DNA of 64,000 nucleotides from Candidatus Physcousia equi (lineage in GTDB: Bacteria; Bacteroidota; Bacteroidia; Bacteroidales; Bacteroidaceae): assembly GCA_018065005.1 (NCBI GenBank), contig JAGHUD010000049.1, forward strand, positions 1 to 64,000, written 5' to 3'. The notes under the pieces were generated by a model. That model made no database searches, had not been told where the DNA came from, and was given only the letters and a program-made list of their open reading frames with translations. The translations under genes and the position numbers were made by a program. This document shows, piece by piece, positions 9,320 through 17,673 of the stretch (the first letter of the stretch is position 1; each line of letters opens with the position of its first letter).

Positions 9320-9786
9320 CAAGAATAGATGAAACCATCTGTTTATTGCATACAAACCCCAACAAATTCGCCAATGCGTTAGGGTATGGGAGGTCGCAAA
9401 CTATCTATGATATACTAAATGGAAAGTCAGCGCCAAGTTATGACTTTTTTAATAGATTCTGTAATTCAGGATATTCTGTATTTATAGATCTACGTTGGTT
9501 GCTAACTGGGGAGGGTAGTCCAATTATAGAAGAAACGTATTATCAGTCTGACCTTCCTGTTGTCAAAGGAGAAATGACAGCAGAAGAGGCAAAAAAGAAA
9601 TTGGAGGAAATCCGCTTAAATAAACAGGATAGTATTGCGGCAAAGGGGAATAGTGAACTTATAAGTATAGTGAGGGAACAAGCGGAGGAAATAGGTCGGC
9701 TAAAAGCACGGATCGAGGAACTTGAACGCCGTAGGGGGGACAATGCTGGTCATGCCCAGAGTTCCGACATTGCAAATGTAGGGTAG
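9292..9786 (+). CDS. Phage repressor-like HTH protein
   Basis: 'ANALGYGRSQTIYDILNGKSAPSYDFFNRFC' HTH and C-terminal coiled coil; divergent from early genes. Confidence 0.75.
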   Translation: MNNKNTEISARIDETICLLHTNPNKFANALGYGRSQTIYDILNGKSAPSYDFFNRFCNSGYSVFIDLRWLLTGEGSPIIEETYYQSDLPVVKGEMTAEEAKKKLEEIRLNKQDSIAAKGNSELISIVREQAEEIGRLKARIEELERRRGDNAGHAQSSDIANVG

Positions 9787-10018
9787 TGCGTGCCATCAAG
9801 AACGGCAAAGAGTACCTCCTATAGTCCCACGGATACCCTGTGAGGGGTGTCCCCCCACCTTAACACAGCAGGGAAACACGTTAAATCCCCTATTTATGGG
9901 GCTTTACGCCAGATTACACACCCGAAAAGGTTGCACGAAAAGGGTCAGTTTCCTACACTTTACTCCGTTTTTTGGCTCGTTGCCCCCCCCTCACACGGTA
10001 TGCGTGGGCAAGAGTTTT

Positions 10019-10074
10019 GTAACCCCAGTTTTCCGAAAATGTAACCCCACTTTGTAACCCCACCTGTAACCCCA
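10019..10074. repeat. Four GTAACCCCA direct repeats
   Basis: Copies start at 10019, 10041, 10054, 10066. Confidence 0.7.
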
Positions 10075-10250
10075 CCCCTCATTTTTCGTCAATTTTACCT
10101 CTTGGGACCGGAACACGGACTTTTCCAGACCCACCGCCTTCTAATGCCATCAGAACACCGTTCAAACGTGGACGCAATATAAAGCCCACAGACGCGCTAA
10201 ACGCCCACAGACAAAGGATTTACCCACACACAAACAAAAAAGGCCACACG

Positions 10251-10344
10251 CGTAAACGTGCAGCCCTCTGTGCGTAAATCTATCGTCCCATGGACGTAAA
10301 CGAATTTGCCCCAAACGTAAAGCAAACGTAAGCCTATGTAAACA
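10251..10344. repeat. Helically phased CGTAAA repeats, likely transposase end-binding array / prophage end
   Basis: (C/T)GTAA(A/G) at 10251, 10273, 10295, 10316, 10327, 10337; spacing 22/22/21/11/10. Confidence 0.6.
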
Positions 10345-10481
10345 TTTCGTTTTGTGCCGACCTCATAGCCTCAACCCTCGCAACTCTTTGTAAATAAACG
10401 GATTTCGGTGTTTTTCATCCCCTCTCTACATTATACGCTTCGTTCTGTGCCCCATAGAACTGGCTCTGACGTGGTACCAAA

Positions 10482-10565
10482 AGTTTCTGCTCGAGAAAAA
10501 ATCAGTTTCTGCAGCAGAAACCGACAGTTTCTGCAGCAGAAAATGTTAGTTTCTGCAGCAGAAAA
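10482..10565. repeat. Palindrome array A (GTTTCTGCAGCAGAAAC family, 4 units)
   Basis: agtttctgctcgagaaa / cagtttctgcagcagaaac / cagtttctgcagcagaaaa / agtttctgcagcagaaaa. Confidence 0.85.
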
Positions 10566-10606
10566 TTTTTATCTCCTTGCGTCCACTTATTTTTAGGGGC
10601 AAAAAA

Positions 10607-10646
10607 AAAGAAAGACGGAGCATAAATCTATGCTCCGTCTTTCTTT
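10607..10646. terminator. Intrinsic terminator, 18-bp perfect stem
   Basis: AAAGAAAGACGGAGCATA-AATC-TATGCTCCGTCTTTCTTT; A9 tract upstream = T9 on minus strand. Confidence 0.9.
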
Positions 10647-13213
10647 CATTTCTTCTTTTTCGTTTCTTCGCTGTCGGGTGCTGGTGGCAGTTTCAGTTTG
10701 CCAAAATACTGCTTTTCCTCTTCCGGTGTGATGGCGAGTTCCTGGCGGAGGTCGTCGAGCATCTGTCGCTGCCGTGTGGAGAACTTCACGCGGAACTTGT
10801 CGATGTTCTTCTCCCACGTCTCGTAGCTCAGTTGCTGCCACCGCTCGCAGTTGCGGCGCATCTCCGGACGAATCTCCTCCACCAGACGGTCGAGCACGGC
10901 ATTGGCATGCTCGGGCGTGAAGGTCACCGTGAGATGGTGGGCGAGTCGTTCGAGGAAGAGCTGCCTGAACGCTTTGTTGCGGAGCAGACTGTTCACCATG
11001 CTGTTGTGGTAGGTGACGTTCATCTCCTGTGCCTTGCCATGGGTGCGCAGGTAGAAGGCAGCCGGCATATAGCCCACCCACGAAGCATCGAGGTCGTAGA
11101 AGACAAAGTGCCAACGCTGGTCGCATCCCTCGTCGGTGGAGCGCACATAGCGTATGTTGCCCACATCGGTGTTGGCGGAGTAGATCTCGCCGATCTTCTG
11201 GTCGATGAGTCCCTGGAGGTCTATGCGCCCCTTGACGTGTTCGTAGTTCTCCTTCTTGCTCATGTCGTTGGAAGAGACGAAGGCGTGGAGTTGCTCAAAG
11301 TCCTTGGCGCTGCCCTCTTCGCGGTAGGCCTTCGACATGAGTATGGAGATGGAGTCTGTGCTGACCTGCAGTCGGCGCGACACGAAATGCTTGTCGATCT
11401 TCTCACGGATGTAGTAGAGACCGAAGTATTCCGCATTCACGTAGAGCGCCACAGGGCGATAGGGCTGGGTGAGCATGGTGGGGCATTCGGGCGCCATCAG
11501 GCTGGTGAAGAACTCGTCGCGTATCATGCAGCGCATCCAGTCTTGCGAGCCGGAGCGCAAGACGATGTCCTTGAGTTCAAGGGGTGTGCCATTGTCGAAG
11601 TAGTCGTAGGTGACGCGCGCCTTGCCATACTGGTTGTTGAACTTCACGCAGAACGACTTCTTGTCTTCTGCGCGCGAAAAGCCACCGAAGATCTTGAAGC
11701 CGCAGTCGGTCGAAAAGCCGTCTTTGCCGTCGAAGAGTTCCACATGCGCATGTTTCTTCCAAGCCTTCCAGTAGTTTGCGCCCAGGTGAGGCCACTTCTG
11801 TGTCCAGCCGGGACCATTGACATAGATGCCTTCCGACTGGCTATACATGTCGGCAGGGGCGATGGCGATGCTGACGACAGGCAGCGTGTGGGTGGTGCCC
11901 AGCAGATAGGTGGCTGTGAGCACAGGGCTTGCCAGCAGGTCGTCTGTGCTTTCGGCAAAGGCACGCACCACGGTGCTCTTGTTCAGCAGCAGCGCGTCGT
12001 GGTAGACAGGCGAGGACTCTGTGGGCAGACTGCCGTCGAGGGTGTAGTGTATCTTGCGCCCTTCAGCATCGAGGTGGAGGGTGAGCGTGGAGTCGTTGGC
12101 GTAGATGCCAGCCTGCTTGTCGGGGATGGGCTGGCTGCCGATGTGGCGGCGATGGATGCCCTGGTTGTCCATGTCGCGTGTGGGGGAGGCAAAGTAGCAG
12201 AAGCCGCCACCCACCTTGGCGCGTCCTATGGAGGTGCCGAATGTGGTCTGCTTGGCGCAGACGCCGTCAACGAACTGCCCATTTCGGGCAAGCACCACCG
12301 TTTCGTCGTCTTTGAGTTTGAACTTAGCGTGTGTGGCATTGGCGCGTCGTGCCGACTTGCCCACCGTTTGCACGGAGAAGCACTCGCCGGGCTGCAGTTT
12401 TCGCTTAGGCAGCGTCCACATGGAGTCGGCAAGTTCGCGGTCGAGGCAGTATTCTTCCAGATTGATGGTGCTGTCCGACACGTTTTTCAGTTCCACCCAG
12501 TTGTGCTCTGTCTTGTCGGCGCGGCTCATCACTTCCCAGATGAGCAGGGGGCTGTGGCGCTGTGCCTCGCATTCGTCGCAGAAGTCCTCATATCCGCGCA
12601 GCGTGTTGTCGCGCCCAGGGCTTTGCCGGTGGGTGTGCTCGTAGCTGCCGTCCTCCTGGCGTGCCCAGGCTTCGTCGGCAAGGAGCTGGCGCAGGGTCAC
12701 CTCTGAGCATACCTTATGCTGAGGCGTGAGCAGCCGCAGCGTGGAGAAGTTCTTGTGCAACTTCAGCGGGGCGTTCAGCTTGCCCTCGCCATGCTTCGAC
12801 GCAAAGATGAGCAGGCACTCGCCCGGTGCCATCTTCACGCTGGGCAGTGTCCATTCCTTGGTCTTGAGGCTGTCGGTCTGGATGGAGTCGGTTGTTTCTC
12901 CCTGCTTGGCTCCCTGCTTTTGTTTCTTCTTTTCTCCCTTCTTTTGTTTCTTCTCGCTGGTCACCATGAGTGTGTAGCCGGTGAGGTCCACCTCTGCGTC
13001 GCTCAGGTTCTTCAGTTCCACCCAGTCGCTGGGCACTCCGTGGCTGTCGAGCAGACCTGTGCGGTTCTCTGCCATCACTTCGTTGATGACGATAAGTTTG
13101 TCGTAGTTTTCGTCCTGCTCTATCGACTGTTCGGTGGAGCCCTCCTTGTTTGCCTGCTTGCAGCCTGTGAGTGCAAGCAGCATCATGGCACAGAGCCATA
13201 GTCCGTGTTTCAT
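10646..13213 (-). CDS. CotH-kinase-family lipoprotein with lamin-tail-like domains
   Basis: Lipobox LTGC; two 'WVELKNLS/WVELKNVSD' lamin-tail repeats; 'HYTLDGSLPTESSPVY' chitobiase-like; CotH 'GGFSRAEDKKSFCVKF...YFGLYYIREKID...WHFVFYDLDASW'. Confidence 0.8.
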   Translation of the reverse strand: MKHGLWLCAMMLLALTGCKQANKEGSTEQSIEQDENYDKLIVINEVMAENRTGLLDSHGVPSDWVELKNLSDAEVDLTGYTLMVTSEKKQKKGEKKKQKQGAKQGETTDSIQTDSLKTKEWTLPSVKMAPGECLLIFASKHGEGKLNAPLKLHKNFSTLRLLTPQHKVCSEVTLRQLLADEAWARQEDGSYEHTHRQSPGRDNTLRGYEDFCDECEAQRHSPLLIWEVMSRADKTEHNWVELKNVSDSTINLEEYCLDRELADSMWTLPKRKLQPGECFSVQTVGKSARRANATHAKFKLKDDETVVLARNGQFVDGVCAKQTTFGTSIGRAKVGGGFCYFASPTRDMDNQGIHRRHIGSQPIPDKQAGIYANDSTLTLHLDAEGRKIHYTLDGSLPTESSPVYHDALLLNKSTVVRAFAESTDDLLASPVLTATYLLGTTHTLPVVSIAIAPADMYSQSEGIYVNGPGWTQKWPHLGANYWKAWKKHAHVELFDGKDGFSTDCGFKIFGGFSRAEDKKSFCVKFNNQYGKARVTYDYFDNGTPLELKDIVLRSGSQDWMRCMIRDEFFTSLMAPECPTMLTQPYRPVALYVNAEYFGLYYIREKIDKHFVSRRLQVSTDSISILMSKAYREEGSAKDFEQLHAFVSSNDMSKKENYEHVKGRIDLQGLIDQKIGEIYSANTDVGNIRYVRSTDEGCDQRWHFVFYDLDASWVGYMPAAFYLRTHGKAQEMNVTYHNSMVNSLLRNKAFRQLFLERLAHHLTVTFTPEHANAVLDRLVEEIRPEMRRNCERWQQLSYETWEKNIDKFRVKFSTRQRQMLDDLRQELAITPEEEKQYFGKLKLPPAPDSEETKKKK

Positions 13214-13250
13214 GTCCTGTACGGCGTTTCTTTATTTGCGTTTGTGCGGT

Positions 13251-14039
13251 TTATTTCTTGGTCTTGACAGCGGGCGCTGTGCCGGTGGTGTGGATGTCGT
13301 AGATGTAGAGCGTATTGTTGTAGTCCACAGCATAGAGCATCGCTTTGCCCGCCACGTGCTTCACCTCCATGTTTTCCACTGCCGTGCGGGTGAGCATCTG
13401 GGCAAAGCGCTTGCCGCTGCGCTTGTCGAGCATGAAGACGTAGTCCTTGACAAAGGATCCTCCATAGGAACTGAAGACGTAGTCACCATCGACAACGATG
13501 ATGTCGTTGCTCGTGAACGTCTCCGACTTCCAGAGCAGACGAGCCTTGTCGAGGCTGTAGCAGTAGATGCGTGATGCCTCTGCCTCATGATCCTTCATGC
13601 CCAGTCCGGTGACGTTGAAGTAGATGCAGTTTGTCTCTCCATCGTGGCGCACGTCCACCACCTCACCGCAGCTCTCGCCGGCTATCTGCAGCAGGTCGAG
13701 CACCTGCACGAGCTGCTTGTCGTTGTCGTGAAGGGCAAGCATGAACTTGTCATAGTTGGGACTTGCGGTGGGGATGCGGTAGAATGCCTGATAGCCGATA
13801 CCGATCTTCTCGGAGATGAAGAGCTGGAGCCCATCTGTGCCTTCAGGGCGCGGCAAGTCGGTGATGCGCACCTCTTCGCGCAAACGGTAGCTGTTGCCGT
13901 TGGGCTTGTTGGACATGGTCATGCTTTCCGTGCCCCACTTTCCGTCGTAGCGCTTGTGTTTGAGACTGAGGTATTGGGCGTTGGCAATGGTGCCCACCGT
14001 GAGCATGGCAGCGAGGGCAAACAGTTTATGGGTTCTCAT
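13251..14039 (-). CDS. Secreted hypothetical protein (beta-propeller-like)
   Basis: Signal peptide start MRTHKLFALAAMLTVGTIANAQ at 14039; longer ORF start overlaps divergent regulatory region. Confidence 0.6.
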   Translation of the reverse strand: MRTHKLFALAAMLTVGTIANAQYLSLKHKRYDGKWGTESMTMSNKPNGNSYRLREEVRITDLPRPEGTDGLQLFISEKIGIGYQAFYRIPTASPNYDKFMLALHDNDKQLVQVLDLLQIAGESCGEVVDVRHDGETNCIYFNVTGLGMKDHEAEASRIYCYSLDKARLLWKSETFTSNDIIVVDGDYVFSSYGGSFVKDYVFMLDKRSGKRFAQMLTRTAVENMEVKHVAGKAMLYAVDYNNTLYIYDIHTTGTAPAVKTKK

Positions 14040-14186
14040 TGTGGAGGAGTTGTTTTGGAAGGCGCTTTTCGCGCGTACATTATATAATATGGTTAGTTTT
14101 AGGTCTGCGAAATTAGATATTTTTCTCATGCCGACAAAGGTTTTGTGCCCAAAAGTATAATTTTTTATAAAAAAAGCGGCAAAAGG

Positions 14187-14217
14187 ATTGTGAAATGAAA
14201 GAAAATGCGTAACTTTG
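14187..14217 (+). promoter_or_regulatory. Predicted promoter TTG-N19-TAACTTTG of Phe/Tyr operon
   Basis: ATTG 14187-14190, TAACTTTG 14210-14217. Confidence 0.75.
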
Positions 14218-14240
14218 CAACGTAAAACAAAAACGCGCGC

Positions 14241-14303
14241 ATGAAGAACTCTCGCACATACTTCTATTCTTACTTTTACTTTTACTTTACGCATACAAAG
14301 TGA
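14241..14303 (+). CDS. Aromatic leader peptide MKNSRTYFYSYFYFYFTHTK (missing from ORF track)
   Basis: ATG AAG AAC TCT CGC ACA TAC TTC TAT TCT TAC TTT TAC TTT TAC TTT ACG CAT ACA AAG TGA; 9 of 10 consecutive residues are Tyr/Phe. Confidence 0.85.
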   Translation: MKNSRTYFYSYFYFYFTHTK

Positions 14304-14362
14304 AGCGGGTAGGCGTGCAGGTTTGCGTCACAACAACAAGAAACAAAGAAAATCAACATACG

Positions 14363-14397
14363 ACATCCCGCTGCTCCAAGAGTTGCGGGATGTTTTC
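14363..14397 (+). terminator. Attenuator terminator hairpin upstream of pheA
   Basis: ACATCCCGC-tg-CTC-caa-GAG-tt-GCGGGATGT followed by TTT. Confidence 0.8.
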
Positions 14398-14422
14398 AGT
14401 TTCTGCAAAAGAAAAAACGAAA

Positions 14423-15268
14423 ATGAAAAAAATTGCCATTCAGGGAATACATGGTTCCTTCCACGACATTGCTGCCCACAGATACTTCGAAGGGGAAGAA
14501 CTCGAACTCATCTGCTGCGACACGTTTGAGGAGGTCTTCGACAGTCTACAGCGCGACCCCGAAATGGTGGCACTGGTGGCCATAGAGAACACCATTGCCG
14601 GCAGTCTGCTCCACAACTATGAGCTCCTTCGCGAATGCCCATGCACCATTGTGGGTGAGCATAAACTGCACATCGAGCACTCCATCATGTGTCTGCCCGA
14701 CGAAGACTGGAACGACCTCAAGGAGGTGAACTCGCATCCCGTCGCACTCATGCAGTGTCGCGAATTTCTGAGTCGTCACCCCCAACTCAAAGTGGTGGAA
14801 GTGGCTGACACCGCCGGAGCCGCTGCCGAAATCAGCAAGAAGGAGCTGCACCACCATGCTGCCATCTGCCACAAGGATGCTGCGAAAATCTACGGCATGA
14901 AGGTGCTGGAGGAGGGCATCGAGACGAATAAGCACAACTTCACACGATTCCTCGTGCTTGCCTCGCCCGAAAAGGCAGACGACTTGCGCCAGAGGGCGCG
15001 TGCCAACAAGTCGAGCCTCGTGTTTGGATTGCCCCACGAGGAGGGAAGCCTGAGTGCCATACTCAGCGTGCTCTCGTTCTACAAACTCAACCTGACCAAA
15101 ATACAATCGTTGCCCATCATCGGACAGGAATGGCAGTACCTCTTCTATGTCGACCTTCGTTTCACCGACTACACTCGCTATCGCCAGGCCATCAATGCCA
15201 TCAAGCCGCTCACCAGCGAACTGAGCGTGCTGGGCGAATATGCAGAATGCTTGTCGCCAAAAGCTTAA
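14423..15268 (+). CDS. pheA: Prephenate dehydratase
   Basis: 'IAIQGIHGSFHDIAAHRYF', 'AIENTIAGSLLHNYELL', ACT domain; start MKKIAI at 14423. Confidence 0.9.
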   Translation: MKKIAIQGIHGSFHDIAAHRYFEGEELELICCDTFEEVFDSLQRDPEMVALVAIENTIAGSLLHNYELLRECPCTIVGEHKLHIEHSIMCLPDEDWNDLKEVNSHPVALMQCREFLSRHPQLKVVEVADTAGAAAEISKKELHHHAAICHKDAAKIYGMKVLEEGIETNKHNFTRFLVLASPEKADDLRQRARANKSSLVFGLPHEEGSLSAILSVLSFYKLNLTKIQSLPIIGQEWQYLFYVDLRFTDYTRYRQAINAIKPLTSELSVLGEYAECLSPKA

Positions 15269-15280
15269 AACCTCACAACA

Positions 15281-16459
15281 ATGATACAACCAGCAGAAAG
15301 ACTACAACTCGTGCAAGAATACTACTTCAGCCGAAAGGGAAAGGAGATTGCACGACTCAACGCAGAGGGCAAGGACATCATCTCGCTCGCCATCGGATCA
15401 CCCGACATGCCGCCTTCACAAAAGACCATCGACACGCTGTGCTGCGAGTCACAAAAGGCTGATGCACATGGATACCAACCCACCATCGGCACACCGGTGC
15501 TCCGCGAAGCCATGGCAAAGTTCTATAGCCGGTGGTACAGAGTAGAATTGGACGCTGCATCGGAGGTGCAGCCGCTCATCGGAAGCAAGGAGGGCATACT
15601 ACACGTCACGCTCGCCTTTGTCAACCCGGGAGATAGCGTGCTGGTGCCGAACCCCGGTTACCCCACCTATACGAGTCTGAGCAAATTGCTTGGTGCCAAC
15701 ATCATCAACTATGACCTCAAACCAGAGCAAGGATGGCAGCCCGACTTTGAACAACTCGAGCGCCTCGACCTGAGCCGAGTGCGCCTCATGTGGACCAACT
15801 ACCCCAATATGCCCACCGGGGCACGTGCGCAGCGAGATACCTACGAGCGCCTTGTCGATTTTGCGCGTCGCCACGACATTGTGGTGGTCAACGACAATCC
15901 CTATTCGTTCATCCTCAACGAAGGAGAGAAACTGAGTATCCTGCAGATTCCCGGTGCTAAGGACTGCTGCATCGAGTTTAACTCGATGTCAAAATCGCAC
16001 AACATGCCAGGATGGCGCGTGGGTATGCTTGCCACCAACAAGGAGTTTGTGCAGTGGATTCTCAAGGTGAAGTCGAACATCGACAGCGGCACGTTCCGTG
16101 CCCTGCAATATGCTGCAGCTACTGCCTACGACAACACCGAGGAGTGGCACACGGAAGCCAACATCCAAACCTATGCCAACCGACGCCGCATGGCAGAGAA
16201 AATCATGACCCTGCTGGGATGCACCTACGACCCCGACCAGGTGGGCATGTTCCTCTGGGGGCGCATTCCTGATGCCTATGCCAACGTGGAAGAACTCACC
16301 GAAAGGGTGCTGCACGAGGCGCGTGTCTTCATCACGCCAGGGTTTATCTTCGGCAGCAACGGAAGTCGCTATCTGCGCATCTCGCTCTGCGCTAAGGATG
16401 ACAAATTCGCAGAGGCTGTCAGGAGGGTCGAAGCTGCATTTCCTGCTCAGCAGGGGTAG
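15281..16459 (+). CDS. PLP-dependent class I/II aminotransferase
   Basis: 'GSPDMPPSQKTID', 'NPGYPTYTSL', 'EFNSMSKSHNMPGWRVGM'. Confidence 0.9.
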   Translation: MIQPAERLQLVQEYYFSRKGKEIARLNAEGKDIISLAIGSPDMPPSQKTIDTLCCESQKADAHGYQPTIGTPVLREAMAKFYSRWYRVELDAASEVQPLIGSKEGILHVTLAFVNPGDSVLVPNPGYPTYTSLSKLLGANIINYDLKPEQGWQPDFEQLERLDLSRVRLMWTNYPNMPTGARAQRDTYERLVDFARRHDIVVVNDNPYSFILNEGEKLSILQIPGAKDCCIEFNSMSKSHNMPGWRVGMLATNKEFVQWILKVKSNIDSGTFRALQYAAATAYDNTEEWHTEANIQTYANRRRMAEKIMTLLGCTYDPDQVGMFLWGRIPDAYANVEELTERVLHEARVFITPGFIFGSNGSRYLRISLCAKDDKFAEAVRRVEAAFPAQQG

Positions 16460-16540
16460 GACGTGCTTCCTGCCATGAAATGTGTCTCTGCCTGACAGAA
16501 ATGAAATAATAATGAGTGAAAAAATACGGAACGATAAAAG

Positions 16541-17605
16541 ATGGAAATAGAAATAGAAAAATTAGGATTGCCCAGCGAAGAGAACAGACCATTGCTCATT
16601 GCCGGACCGTGTAGCGCCGAAACGGAAGAGCAGGTGATGGCCACCGCTCGAAAGTTGGCGCAAAATGGAGTGAAGATATTCCGTGCCGGCGTGTGGAAAC
16701 CTCGCACTAAACCAGGCGGATTTGAAGGACAAGGCGAAACAGCTTTACCTTGGCTCGAAACGGTGAAAGCGGAGACGGGAATGCTCACTGCTACCGAAGT
16801 GGCTACACCGGAGCATGTGGAACAGGCGCTGCGTCATGGCATCGACCTGTTGTGGGTGGGCGCACGAACCACTGCCAACCCCTTTGCCGTGCAAGCGCTT
16901 GCCGACTCGTTGCGTGGCGTTGATGTGCCTGTGTTGGTGAAGAATCCCGTAAACCCAGATCTCGAACTCTGGGTGGGCGCCTTGCTGCGCTTCAATGGTG
17001 CGGGCGTGAAGCGCCTTGGTGCCATTCACCGTGGTTTCTCAAGCATCGACCAGAAACTTTTCCGCAATGCACCGATGTGGCATCTGCCCATCGAACTGCA
17101 TCGCCGATTTCCTACAATGCCCATCGTGTGCGACCCCAGTCACATCGGAGGCAGACGCGACCTCATCGCTACACTCTCACAGCAGGCTATGGATATGGGC
17201 TTCGAGGGACTCATCGTGGAGTGCCACTGCAACCCCGATCAGGCATGGAGCGATGCCAGTCAGCAGGTGACGCCCGATGTGCTCGATTTCATCATGGATC
17301 GCATCGTCATTCGCAACAACGTGGAACTCACCGAGTCGCTTGCAGCGCTCAGAAAACAGATTGACCAGATGGACGACCAACTGATGGACCTCCTCACAAA
17401 ACGTATGCGCATCTGCCGAGAGATTGCCACCTATAAAAAGGAGCACTCCATGGGCGTGGTGCAGACAGGACGCTACTCGGAGATTCTGGACAAACGCGGA
17501 GCGCAAGGGGCGTTGTGTGGCATGGATCCGTCCTTCGTAAAGAAGATCTATGAATCCATCCACGAGGAGAGTGTTAGGCAGCAGATGGAGATTATCAACA
17601 AATAA
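16541..17605 (+). CDS. Bifunctional DAHP synthase / chorismate mutase
   Basis: 'IAGPCSAETEEQ', 'RAGVWKPRTKPGGFEGQG', 'CDPSHIGGRRDL'; C-term chorismate mutase 'LRKQIDQMDDQLMDLLTKRMRICREIATYKKE'. Confidence 0.95.
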   Translation: MEIEIEKLGLPSEENRPLLIAGPCSAETEEQVMATARKLAQNGVKIFRAGVWKPRTKPGGFEGQGETALPWLETVKAETGMLTATEVATPEHVEQALRHGIDLLWVGARTTANPFAVQALADSLRGVDVPVLVKNPVNPDLELWVGALLRFNGAGVKRLGAIHRGFSSIDQKLFRNAPMWHLPIELHRRFPTMPIVCDPSHIGGRRDLIATLSQQAMDMGFEGLIVECHCNPDQAWSDASQQVTPDVLDFIMDRIVIRNNVELTESLAALRKQIDQMDDQLMDLLTKRMRICREIATYKKEHSMGVVQTGRYSEILDKRGAQGALCGMDPSFVKKIYESIHEESVRQQMEIINK

Positions 17606-17611
17606 AAAAAA

Positions 17612-17637
17612 AGCCACCCTCTCGGCCAAGAGGGTGG
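17612..17637 (-). terminator. Perfect hairpin between DAHPS-CM and tyrA with intrinsic-terminator polarity on the antisense strand
   Basis: A9-GCCACCCTCT-CGGCCA-AGAGGGTGGC; T9 tract follows only on minus strand. Confidence 0.65.
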
Positions 17638-17673
17638 CGTGTTGAATCGCAAGAACAAAGAATTGACGCGAAC

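Larger units (their letters stand above)
1..10344. mobile_element. Mu-like transposable prophage, partial (other end lies outside the window)
   Basis: MuA-like transposase, MuB-like ATPase, Gam, GemA-like and virion morphogenesis proteins plus an HTH repressor; right boundary ~10344 proposed from phased CGTAAA repeats ending ...TGTAAACA. Confidence 0.85.

Noticed and set aside
9786-9824. GTG ORF 'VRAIKNGKEYLL' after the repressor stop, possible frameshifted C-terminus
   Set aside because: Too short to judge; repressor C-terminus looks plausible as is.
10577-12706. Long plus-strand ORF (709 aa) opposite the CotH-family gene
   Set aside because: Antisense shadow ORF of a clearly conserved lipoprotein gene; no recognisable domains.
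12880-12970. Lys/Gln-rich low-complexity stretch in the CotH-family protein as possible repeat locus
   Set aside because: Irregular coding low complexity, no clean period.
14300-14422. Extended N-terminus of the pheA ORF (MKRVGVQVCVTTTRNK...)
   Set aside because: Covers the attenuator; homologous N-terminus begins at MKKIAIQGIHGSFHD (14423).
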